From assembly GCA_032717465.1 (NCBI GenBank), contig CM064664.1, positions 770,717 through 834,716 of the forward strand: a stretch of 64,000 nt of DNA, given 5' to 3'. Below are positions 33,181-42,408 of this stretch, one piece after another; within the stretch, counting starts at the first letter, position 1, and each line of letters opens with the position of its first letter. The translations under genes and the position numbers were made by a program. The stretch comes from Coenobita brevimanus (taxonomy: Eukaryota > Arthropoda > Malacostraca > Decapoda > Coenobitidae). The notes under the pieces are model-generated. The model did not search any database. It saw only the letters and a program-made list of their open reading frames with translations, and was not told where the DNA came from.

Positions 33181-33489
33181 GGGTCAGCCATTGGAATTTT
33201 GCTTCTATTTATCATATTATTAGAGTTATTGAAGAATATAGGGGTTGCTAGGCAACCATTTTGAAATCCAAGATGGCAGCCACCAGGAGGCCTAAATTTG
33301 CGGGGTTCATCTCGAAAAATTATCGTATGGGTTCATTCTGCACCTGTGCAAAACTTGGTGCTTTCCTGAAAGTGTGAATGACTGACCTGATAATTTGGCC
33401 TTCGGTACTGGACTATATGGGAAGGGGCAATAACCAACCACCAACCCACTTGTTGACAGGTAGGGAACGGGTGGGTTGGTTATACAAGG

Positions 33490-33655
33490 TCTGTTCAGAA
33501 AGTATCCAACTGTAGGCTATAAAAAATAAACTGCTAACCCGATGAGCCAGGACACTCATCTCCCTCAAGTAGGCTGCTTCTGACTTGACACAAAGTCCAG
33601 CATTCTTTCTACTGCCTGAAACATTTTTAAAAGCTGGTTTTCAGTATCTCCTGCA
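33490..33655 (-). mobile_element. Mariner-like relic (one end and transposase C-terminus)
   Basis: The terminal sequence ACAAGGTCTGTTCAGAAAGTATCC at 33485-33508 (given here by position; core GGTCTGTTCAGAAAGT) resembles known mariner ends. Reading inward on the minus strand are a KMFQAVERMLD stretch and, one frame over, CVKSEAAYL, recalling the C-x-K-S-E-G-A-Y-F end of mariner transposases. The other end is absent; family A copy A4 starts at ~33676. Confidence 0.5.
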
Positions 33656-33675
33656 GGTATATATAACAAACATAT

Positions 33676-35020
33676 ATACAGTATATGTACAAAGGAAATG
33701 GGGAAAAAGAAGTATGTGGTAATCATAGGGGCATTTGTTTTCTGAGTGCAATAGGAAAAATATATGGCAGGATACTTATTGACAGAGATAGTGAAATAAC
33801 AGAGGAATTAGTTGGAGAAGAACAGGGAGGTTTTAGGAAGAGAGGAGGTTGTGCAGATCAGATATTCATCTTTAGGTCTTTCATGGAAAAGTTCCCAGAG
33901 AAGATAATGTTGTATGCCTTCATGGATTTGGAGAATATGAAAGAGTGGACAGAGAAGGAATATGGAAAATATTAAGAATATATGGAGCAAATGCGAAGCT
34001 GTTGAATGCCGTGAAGAGTATGTATGAGGGTACTAAGGCTGCAGTGGATGTGGATAAGCCGAGTGAATTTTTGTCTGAATGTTGGACTGAAAGAGGTTTG
34101 TGTCATGTCTCCATGGTTATTCAATCTGTATATGGATAGGGTTATAAAAGAGATACAAGGTTGGGCAGTGGATGTTGGAGTGGCCCTAATGAGAGAGGGC
34201 AGTTTTTGGAATCCCTGTACTGTTGTTTGCAGATGATACTGTGTTGTTAGGTGAAGACGAAGAGGAGCTGGTGGATGAGTTTGGGAGTGTGTGTTAGAAA
34301 CAGAATCTAAAGGTGAATGTAGGGTAGAGTAAAATTATGGTCATCGAGAGAAGTGAAATCAGTGAATGTACAGTGAGGCTGGATGAGGAAATGGAAAATA
34401 TGAGTATGTTTAAGTACTTGGGTAGTGTGATGAGTAAGGATGGAAGTTTGGAGGGTGAAATGCTTGAAAGGGTACAACAAGGAAGAAAGGTTGCTGGTTC
34501 CTTGAAAGCAGTGATAAGAAACTGGGAAGTGAGCATGGAAGTGAAAAAGTTACTAGCCTACATGACAATATTGTGATACCAACTCTAACATATGGAAGTG
34601 AAGCTTGGACCTTGTTGGAGGGACACATGTCAAGAGTGAGAGCAGTGGAAATGAGTTATTTGATGGGAGCCTGTGGAGTCACATGAAGAGACAGACTAAC
34701 AAATGAGGATGTGAAGGAGTGTTGTGGTGGGGATGTGGATGTGGTAGGAAGCATTAGGAGAAACACACTGAGGTGGTTTGGCCACGAGGAGAGGATAGAG
34801 AGTGAGAGACTGATGAGGAGAGTGTATTTGAGTGAGGTGGATGGGAGGAGATGTAGGGGGAAGCCAAGGATGAGATGGAGGGATGGAGTGGAGAGATATA
34901 TGAGAGAGGGAGGTGTGAGCCGGGAGCAGGGCAGTGAAATGGCAGGGGACAGGGCAACATGGAGGCGATTTGTTTGTGGCCACCCCATGCAGGATTAGGG
35001 CATCTGGCAATAGCTAGATA
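33676..35020 (+). mobile_element. Family A LINE, copy A4 (5' truncated, heavily mutated)
   Basis: Starts inside RT at MYKGNGEKEVCGNHRG and runs through GEEQGGFRKRGGCADQIF, the MDLE block, catalytic FADD (at ~34228), SKDGSLEGEMLERVQQGRK, and the C-terminal NTLRWFGHEERI and GKPRMRWRDGVERYMREGG blocks. It ends GGCATCTGGCAATAGCTAGATAGATAGACAG at ~35000-35030. Multiple indels and stops break the frame (33975, 34140, 34240, 34297, 34560). Confidence 0.85.
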
Positions 35021-35027
35021 GATAGAC

Positions 35028-35062
35028 AGTTTTCCAGAGAGAGGCACTAACCCTCCACCAAT
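35028..35062 (-). mobile_element. Family A 5'-leader fragment
   Basis: TTTTCCAGAGAGAGGCACTAACCCTCCACCAA resembles the leader text at 50548-50580 (TTTTCCAGGGAGGGGCACTAACCC...), so it is a short minus-oriented 5' piece. It is followed by TGTTGGTTGGTTATAAGG, related to GGGTGGGTTGGTTATACAAGG at 33469. Confidence 0.45.
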
Positions 35063-35825
35063 CTGCTTGCTGGCACGTAAGGAACATGTGTTGGTTGGTT
35101 ATAAGGCTAACACCCAGTGTATCAGATACTTCCTGGTTTACAGGAAATCACTTGGCTTGCCACTCAGCGTAGAGCTACTCCCAAATACAGTACGGTACCA
35201 CTACAGGTTTGTGACAGAAGCTTTTGGGGCATTTTAGGCTTTGTAGTTGAGGGGACCCTCCCTAACCCCACTGAACCTGTGTTATATCAACCTCAGTATA
35301 CAATAAATCATTATGCAGTAAATTTTCACTTGACACAACCCTACTGTCTAGAGAGATCAAACTGTATTTGAGGCATTCAGTCGAATAATGACAAATGTGC
35401 TGAACATCTAAAATTAAGATTTAGGTCGCAACACACTCGTCTGCCAAGTTTCTATCCGGTAGAAACGTTTTCACAGCATGTTCGTCTTTACAATAGGGTT
35501 GAAAGTCCTATACAACAAAGTGGATTCTTGTCCCAAAACGCTGCGGGTTGGTACACGTGGCCTGTGTCTCTCCCGAGGAAAGGTGTAGTGGAAGAAAGAC
35601 GAACATGCCAGCGAGCACTCCTCCAGGTTGCCAACAAACAGTGGGTCTCATGATGACGTTACACTCACAGCCAATCAATGACCGTGTTTTGTGGGTGTGT
35701 TGGCTGGTGAGTGTGGCCAGATCCTGCCCTTCCCAGCTCTGTTTACACTGTAAGCCACACAGATGTGCAATTGGTTTATTAAATTATTTTCACCTAGGAT
35801 TTACAGTTATTTACACTGCAACATG
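35063..35825. other. No recognised gene
   Basis: Unique-looking sequence. A 14-bp inverted pair GCATGTTCGTCTTT (35474) and AAAGACGAACATGC (35597) is present. No convincing coding frame was seen. Confidence 0.4.
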
Positions 35826-36450
35826 AGCGACTAACATAGTGATAATGACCAGGAAGTCCCTGAGCATTGGTCTACACAGAAGGGAAAACATAAGTGAAAA
35901 TGTAATCCATCTTTTTGGAAACATGCAGTTGCCATGCAAAAAAAAAAGGCTGGGGATGCATATGTGAGTTATAGCATAAAAAAGGGAAAAGCCAGCTAGA
36001 AAAATTGGTCCTTCTTGGAAGTGTGGCTCAGCTGCTTCAACAACTTGGGTAATGAATAAAGTAAATGATCTATTTACAGCTTTTTAGGCAATGAGTGATT
36101 ATAACAGACAGACCAGTTACTTTGCCAGTCATGTGAAAAGTGTTGCTATGAAGCAGCCTCATGTCAAGGGCCATAAAACAGGCATGTCATGTACGATTAG
36201 TTATTGTGCTGAGTACTGGTATGCCAATGAGACTTATGATGTTTGTCGATCATCATTCCTCAGCATTCCTGGTTTAGGTGAGTGTAGAGTTCGTTCTGTA
36301 CTCGACAAAGTGACTGTAGCTAGATCAGTGGAAACTGACAAGCGAGGCACTGGCCCTAATCTGAAACAAGTTAGTGATGAATGGAAGGCAGTAGACCGAC
36401 GATACAGTAGACTACTGTTATCCTCACACACCCCACAGCACTTAAATACA
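35826..36450 (+). pseudogene. Relic of a widespread arthropod repeat-associated protein family
   Basis: Pieces in shifting frames: GDAYVSYSIKKGKA (~35957), a K-CG Cys region (~36010), then the 36091 frame with DYNRQTSYFASHV, TISYCAEYW, YDVCRSSFLSIPGLGECRVR, SVLDKV and TDKRGTGPN. The order (K-G-x-Y..., C/C cluster, D-x-N-x-Q, V-C-x-x-x-F-L, R-V-x-x-x-L, D-R-G) recalls a large family of uncharacterised arthropod proteins that behave like transposon genes. After ~36430 the frame becomes hydrophobic low complexity and is probably not part of it. Several frame breaks. Confidence 0.5.
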
Positions 36451-36559
36451 TGCACCACTACTGTACATGGGTTGGTGATTGTCCTTTTCATATTTTTGTT
36501 ATTTTCAAATGTTTTTTTCTTTTTTTCCATAAAGGTACAATGGTTTGGGGTTAATAACT

Positions 36560-37785
36560 GAACAGCATTATAACCTGATATATATTTTGTATTTTATTCT
36601 CATGTGTCTTAAAGTATTTTACCAGCTCTATTTTTTGAGACCTTGTTTATGAAATCAGCCAAATGGTTAATGAGCTACAATAGAACAAATTTTTAACACT
36701 GTTTACCGTATCTCAAAACATGGATTTGGCACGTTCGTCACTACCTGACTAAACGCCTCATTTGCTTTTTTGCAGGCAAAAACATGTGATCTAGGTCATG
36801 GGACTTTTTGAAAATTGTAGATCCATTTCACAATTTTTGGATGGTTGGCCGTACTTCCATGGAATTCCACACATTACTGTGATCCCGTGCTTACAGTCAA
36901 AGACTTGAAAAAGTTAGTAGAAAACAATGTCACTGTAGTTATGGGTCAACGAATGTCCCTTAAGGAAATGTATTAACTACAAAAGAAGTGAAATTCTGGC
37001 ATTTATAATTAAAAACTTTTAAACCTAACAAAAATGAAAGATATCTTTGGTCCTAACCAGATCATTCTTCAATCACACCATTTGTTCTGTTCAAACTATT
37101 TATCAGCATTATACAAACCAAATCTATTAAAAAAGGACACAGAACTTTGACAATTATCAAATGACTTTGTTTGTACCTTGAACTTTAATTTCCAAAAAGC
37201 CAGCTTGACTTTCTTGAGTCTGGAAATATTCACTTTAATTATTGCCCTATAATGAATTTCCAAGTACAGTACAGCACTACTCGTGAAGACTGCATAGTGG
37301 AACAGTATTAGTGAAGACTGCATAGTGGAATGGTACAGGAGGTCCCCGTTTTAACAATGAGGTGCATTTGGGAAAACCCATCACTGAACCGGGGTATCAG
37401 TTACCGGGGATGTTCAAACATAAAACGTACAGTACTGTATAGGGATGTATTTGGGAGCCTTGGGACCTACCCCCCAACCAAGTCCAAAACCCACCCAAAT
37501 GAGTCCAAAAACAAGTCTCTTGCCCACCTAAACCCTCAGATAGCTTTAAAACAGGCTAAACTAAGCCTAAGAGCAGTTTATAACTCACCTAAACCCAGAA
37601 ATAAAATCTGAAAATCATAAAAAATGTCTGAAAAAAACAACAACCAAACATAGTGAACTGTACCTCAAAATGACAGTGTTCACCCCATCTCTGACTATAA
37701 CACATTAATCTAAGTCTAAAAACAGTTTATAATTCAACCTCAATACAAAAATTAAGTCTAAAATATCATCAGCATCTGATGTCAC
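36560..37785. other. No gene; possible TIR-element remnant around copy A5
   Basis: AT-rich. A direct repeat AGTGAAGACTGCATAGTGGAA occurs twice (37280 and 37310). From 37335 the text CAGGAGGTCCCCGTTTTAAC resembles pogo-like ends, and a loosely similar reversed sequence occurs at ~39600-39627; the pair might bracket a dead element into which copy A5 inserted. Similarity is weak. Confidence 0.3.
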
Positions 37786-39490
37786 TGTAGTGGAGAAGGG
37801 AGAAAAAGTGAGCAGATGGAGAGAACACTTTAAGGAATTGTTGAACGTGAAGGATGGAAGTAATGCGAGTATAAGTGGCTGGGGAATGGCTGGGAGAAGG
37901 AGGGAGGTGAGAAGACAGGAAGAAATCAGTAGGATGGAAGTTGTGGAAGCAATGAAGAAAGTTAAATCGGGGAAAGCCCCAGGAATTGATGGAGTGTGTG
38001 GTGAAATGCTGAAACATGGGGGAGAGATAGTAGTAGAATGGATGTGGAAGATGTGCAGATTGGCCTGGGAGGAAGGTAGAGTCCCGGAGGATTGGAAGTC
38101 AGGTATAATTATTCCCTTGTACAAAGGAAAAGGGGAAAAAGAAGTGTGTGGTAATCATAGGGGCATTTGTCTTCTTAGTATAATAGGAAAAGTGTATGGT
38201 AGGTTACTTATAGACAGAGTTAGAGAAAGAACAGAGAAATTAGTTGGAGAAGAACAGGGAGGCTTTAGGAAGGGAAGAGGTTGTGTAGATCAGATATTCA
38301 TTCTTAGATCTTTAGTGGAAAAGTTTCTAGAGAAGGGAAAGAAGTTGTATGCGGCTTTCATGGATTTGGAGAAAGCATATGACAGGGTGGATAGACAAGG
38401 ATTGTGGAAAGTGTTAAGAATATATGGAGTAGATGGGAAGTTGTTGAATGCTGTGAAGAGTATGTACGATGGTGCGAAGGCTGCAGTGCGTGTGGATGGT
38501 GAACTAAGTGAATTTTTCTCTGTGAAAGTTGGTTTGAAACAGGGATGTGTCATGTCTCCATGGTTGTTCAATCTGTACATGGATGGGGTAATAAAAGAGG
38601 TACAAGGTAGGGTAGTGGATGTTGGAGTGGCCCTGGTGAGAGAGGATAGTGTTTGGAAACTCCCTGTACTGTTGTTTGCAGATGATACTGTGTTGTTGAG
38701 TGAAGACGAAGGGGAGCTGCAAGGCTTGGTGGATGAGTTTGAGAGAGTGTGTAAGAAACGGAACCTAAAGGTGAATGTAGGGAAGAGTAAAGTGATGGTC
38801 TTTGAGAGAGGTGAAGTCAGTGAATGTACAGCGAGGTTGGATGGTGAGGAATTGGAAAATGTGAGTACGTTTAAGTATTTGGGTAGTGTGATGAGTAAGG
38901 ATGGAGGTTTGGAGGGTGAAGTGCTTGAAAGGGTACAGCAGGGAAGAAAGGTTGCTGGTTCCTTAAAAGCAGTGATAAGAAACAGGGAAGTGAGCATGGA
39001 AGTAAAAAAGTTACTACATGACAGTATTGTGATACCAACTCTAACGTACGGAAGTGAAGCTTGGACATTGTTGGAAGGACACAAGTCAAGAGTGAGAGCA
39101 GTGGAAAAGAGTTATTTAAGAGGAGCCTGTGGAGTCACGTGGAGAGACAGGCTGACGAATGAGGATATAAAGGAGCGTTGTGGTGTGGATGTGGATGTGA
39201 TAGGAAGCGTTGTGAGGAACACACTGAGGTGGTTTGGCCATGTGGAGAGGATGGAGGGTGAAAGATTGACGAAGAGAGTGTATGTGAGTGAGGTGGAGGG
39301 TGGAAGAGGGAGGGGGAGACCGAGGATGAGATGGAGGGATGGGGTGGAGAGGTATATGAGAGAGGGGGGGGTGAGTTGGGAGCAGGGCAGTGAAATGGCG
39401 GGGGACAGGGCGACTTGGAGGCGATTTGTTTGTGGCCACCCCAAACGGGATTGAGGCGTCTGGCAATAGATAGATAGATAGATAGATCTG
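37786..39490 (+). mobile_element. Family A LINE, copy A5 (5' truncated, RT intact)
   Basis: Starts at TGGAGAAGGGAGAAAAAG inside the linker and ends GGCGTCTGGCAATAGATAG followed by GATA repeats to ~39488. It is the least damaged copy: the frame is open from the truncation point to the natural end, suggesting a comparatively young insertion. It serves as the reference for the defects in copies A1-A4 and A6. Confidence 0.9.
37790..39454 (+). CDS. Family A reverse transcriptase plus C-terminal domain, uninterrupted
   Basis: A 554-codon open frame; the listed start is simply the first Met after truncation, so the endonuclease is missing. RT blocks: GKAPGIDGVCGEMLKHGGE, YKGKGEKEVCGNHRGICLL, GGFRKGRGCVDQIFILRSL, AAFMDLEKAYDRVDRQGLW (catalytic Asp), GLKQGCVMSPWLFNLYMDG, and LLFADDTVLLSEDEGEL (catalytic FADD at ~38680). 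Then comes the thumb (STFKYLGSVMSKDGG) and the C-terminal domain with YGSEAWTLLEGHKSR, NTLRWFGHVERM and GRGRPRMRWRDGVE, ending RRFVCGHPKRD. Truncation at the RNA 5' end is the usual fate of LINE copies. Confidence 0.9.
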   Translation: MEKGEKVSRWREHFKELLNVKDGSNASISGWGMAGRRREVRRQEEISRMEVVEAMKKVKSGKAPGIDGVCGEMLKHGGEIVVEWMWKMCRLAWEEGRVPEDWKSGIIIPLYKGKGEKEVCGNHRGICLLSIIGKVYGRLLIDRVRERTEKLVGEEQGGFRKGRGCVDQIFILRSLVEKFLEKGKKLYAAFMDLEKAYDRVDRQGLWKVLRIYGVDGKLLNAVKSMYDGAKAAVRVDGELSEFFSVKVGLKQGCVMSPWLFNLYMDGVIKEVQGRVVDVGVALVREDSVWKLPVLLFADDTVLLSEDEGELQGLVDEFERVCKKRNLKVNVGKSKVMVFERGEVSECTARLDGEELENVSTFKYLGSVMSKDGGLEGEVLERVQQGRKVAGSLKAVIRNREVSMEVKKLLHDSIVIPTLTYGSEAWTLLEGHKSRVRAVEKSYLRGACGVTWRDRLTNEDIKERCGVDVDVIGSVVRNTLRWFGHVERMEGERLTKRVYVSEVEGGRGRGRPRMRWRDGVERYMREGGVSWEQGSEMAGDRATWRRFVCGHPKRD

Positions 39491-39494
39491 AAAA

Positions 39495-41600
39495 AATAAA
39501 AAATCAGTTAAAATCAACAAAACTCTCATCGGATAACCAGGGATTGGCCACTGATAGGCAGGGAAGGGTGTTAATTGTTTTACATCGCAATGGCGGGGTA
39601 CTGCATAAAGGGGATTTGTACAGCGTGATATTACGGTACTGTTCTCATGACTTGCTTAATAAAGAAAAAAAAGTCAACATCGAAAGTCTACATGTGAAAT
39701 AATTCCCATAGTAAAAATAAGTTTTACTTTAAGCAGCAGATGCACCTTACCAATTCACTTCTTCTTCCTGACCTTAAGTTTTCTGGTTATTTTTGGGGTG
39801 GTAAATGAATGTGTCACATCAGACTTCTTTCCCTAATGTTCTTAGTCATGTTCTTTCTGCTGTATCAACTGTTTCTCAAGAGCAAGGAACGACACTTACT
39901 CCAACATATGTCCCCATCACCTTTTAGTAGTTACGGTACCTCTTCCTAACCTTACATTTTAACCTAACCAAGAAATTTGACCTAACCTAACTTAACCATG
40001 ATTCAACTACCCAGTAAGTCTGCCAGGTACACACACACTTTACCTGAAGCAGTAGAAGCACCTTAACAAATTAGTTTGTCTTCTCCTGATAGTTTGTTAT
40101 ATTTTTCTGATTATTTCTGGGGTGGAAAGTAAAAGTTTCAAGTGGAATCCATTTGTCCATTGTTTTTTGCTATGTTCCGCTGTGTCAGTTCGTTTGGTCA
40201 TCGATGGTGGAAGGGACTGACCTAACCTTGCTTAACTGTACCTAATAATTTAATTTAATTTAACCTAACCTAGCTTAGCCCAGCATCCTATTGGGAAGTT
40301 GGGAAATGAACCACCTTTGAGTATGCTGACTTGGACAGACAATCATAGGTACGGCTTAAAGGCCATGATGATAAAAAGTGGAAAATATTTTGGAAATGGT
40401 AATTTACCATCCTGAAAATAGTAAAAAAAAACAGAAAACAAACTGAAGAAATATGAACTGAATTGGTAAAGTCCTTCTACTGCTTCAAGTAAAGCGTATG
40501 TTTACTGTCTGTCATTACAAGTGCTGTTTTGGCATAGGGAACATACCGGTAATGATAAAACAAATGCAAAAAAGTCAACAGAAAATGGTAATGCTTTACC
40601 AAACGGGCACAGGAATTCCACCTATATTATACCAAACTAACAATCTCAAGGTAAGTAATTTTGGTACATAAACAACACAGATAGTTAACTGTTCCATTGT
40701 GACTGCAAGAAGTGAATGGACACAGGCAAAAACTATACCGTACCGTACCTATTTTGGGTATTTATGGAAGTGGCCAGGTCGCCCACAACAACGTTACCGA
40801 TGATCTACCCAGCTGGCCGCATTGTTTACCAACCATTGCTCCGACTGGACGCATCAGTGTATCCTGTGTCAAAGCAACGGGAATTATGATTTCACCAAAC
40901 CTAACCCAGCTTTCAGGGGTGAGTTTATAAATGAGCCCAGTAGCTGTGGTAATCCAGGTAACCTGTGAAAGACTCATTTCAACAGAGAATATGGAAAGGC
41001 TGTGCTCATTTCGTGAAGAATGAATCAGAAATTACCACCATGAAGTCAGAAAATACAGAGAACAAACTCAAGCAGGCCTAGTATGGATTTGTAAGATCCA
41101 TTTACTGCATGATGTAAAATGTACATTTACCATTCCCAGTATGAAAGCCAATAATTTCTACGTTTGTCATGAAAACTGGATGATTACTATAAAACAAATG
41201 AATATAGCTTGAAACCTCTGAAAAAAGAATGAAAAAACAAACAAGAGAACACCAGATACACATCAAAATTAGCATAGCACTTCGATAACAATAACTTACC
41301 GGTGGTGACTATCCTTGAACACCAGAGTAATGGGTATTATATCGGAATTACACCCAACTAACGCAGACTGGAATATGATCACCATTCAGCTTGTGCAGTT
41401 CTAAATTTCTATGCCCTCTCCACACGATCGTCCTGACGGGGAAAAGACCCACAAAGCTACAGATGCTGCTGTAGGTAGATGTGGACTTAATGCGAAACAT
41501 ACGTCATCTGTGTAGTGGCTGGCGGATTATTTGTATGTGTTTTGAATGGCAGCCAGAGTTAGTCAAGGCTCCAGCACAACTCGCCCTCACAACAAAAACA
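39495..41600. other. No recognised gene; short CCTAA-rich blocks
   Basis: AT-rich sequence without coding motifs. CCTAACC / TTAACCTAACC blocks occur at 39950-40010 and 40222-40280, resembling degenerate arthropod telomere-type (TTAGG) repeats in the CCTAA orientation. Minor interrupted repeats of ACCTTAC-type are also seen. Confidence 0.45.
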
Positions 41601-41604
41601 AAAC

Positions 41605-41770
41605 AATTCGCCGTCTGAACGATTCCCCGTCATTTATTTTCATCTCAGTTTATTTAGCACATACAGTATACTAGATTTTGAGCTATGATTGGCAAGTGAT
41701 TGCGGTTTATTGTTCCTATAATAAATGTAAAATGCGGCATCAAATAATATTAACGAAAAAAAAAGTAAAT
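41605..41770 (+). mobile_element. Relic related to the TIR element at 3421
   Basis: AACAATTCGCCGTCTGAACGATTCCCCGTCATTTATTT (positions 41609-41641, core CGATTCCCCGTCATTTATTT) matches the left end at 3463-3520, and the following GGTTTATTGTTCCTATAATAAATGTA matches 3568-3592. The right end is not found. Confidence 0.6.
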
Positions 41771-41901
41771 ATAATGAAATGAAAGCAGACGATGTACTGA
41801 ACGATGTTTCATTCGTCGTTTAACATTAGGCTGTATACAAGCATTTATACAGTTGCCTAGTAACCTTAAGTCTAGGTGGGAAAGGTTGACTCAAGGTGGC
41901 G

Positions 41902-42126
41902 TCACACGTACTCTACCTTTGAATTTTTGCTCGGTAAGTTAGGCATTTTCAGAAGAATCATGAGTTGGTTTGGAGTCAGCTCATGTGCAGAACTCGGTTT
42001 CAAGGGCATCCCTCCCCGCTCCCATTGCTTACAGCATAGTTGGTAAGCATTTGTGAGTTGTGACTCCAGTTGGAGGCACCTTTCCATGTATGATATAAAA
42101 AATTTTCTTGCGACCTTCATTTGCAT
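41902..42126 (-). other. Unidentified open frame, 74 codons
   Basis: A minus-strand frame of mixed composition (MKVARKFFISYMERCLQLES, then a QLCCKQWERGG block, ending near NLPSKNSKVEYV). It is not low complexity and is not a shadow of any element recognised here. It could be an exon or transposon fragment; I do not recognise it. Confidence 0.25.
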
Positions 42127-42236
42127 TACCCGTGTATGTGTAAATACGGGAGTTAGTGATTATACCTTGGCTAACCATGTTCAGTGGGTTGAGAGTATAC
42201 CTGAAACAGGGTTACGAACATTTTACACGTGCGTGC

Positions 42237-42238
<2 letters not shown>

Positions 42239-42317
<79 letters not shown>
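42239..42317. repeat. (TA)n microsatellite forming the tail of family A copy A3
   Basis: About 39 TA units directly adjoining the reverse of the family A 3' terminus (TTGCCAGACGACTCAATCCC). In other copies the tail is (GATA)n, so here the tail has become a TA array. Confidence 0.92.
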
Positions 42318-42319
<2 letters not shown>

Positions 42320-42408
42320 CCAGACGACTCAATCCCGTTTGGAGTGGCCACAAACAAATCGCCTCCAAGTCGCCCTGTCCCCCGCCAGTTCGCTGCCCTG
42401 CTCCCAGC

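Larger units (their letters stand above)
20015..33415. mobile_element. TIR transposon 'T' of unassigned superfamily, split by two retroelements
   Basis: The ends are inverted repeats of ~220 bp: 20015-20230 reads like the reverse of 33180-33415, both starting TAGTCCAG and sharing TTTCAGGAAA, AA-TTTTGCAC, CTTGGATTTCAAAATGG, TTCTTCAATAACTC-AATAATATGATA and ATTCCAATGGCT. Without LINE C (21895-24062) and the gypsy element (24185-33180) it is about 2.2 kb. Its only gene-like content is the minus-strand fragment at 20546-21209. No target duplication was confirmed. Confidence 0.78.

Noticed and set aside
36234..36561. Membrane protein suggested by the Phe/Leu-rich end of the frame at 36091-36561
   Set aside because: The hydrophobic tail is T-rich low-complexity sequence after the conserved part ends.
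37330..39630. Pogo-type element bracketing family A copy A5
   Set aside because: Outer sequences CAGGAGGTCCCCG and the reversed right counterpart are only loosely similar; no TA duplication could be fixed, so it is not listed as an element.
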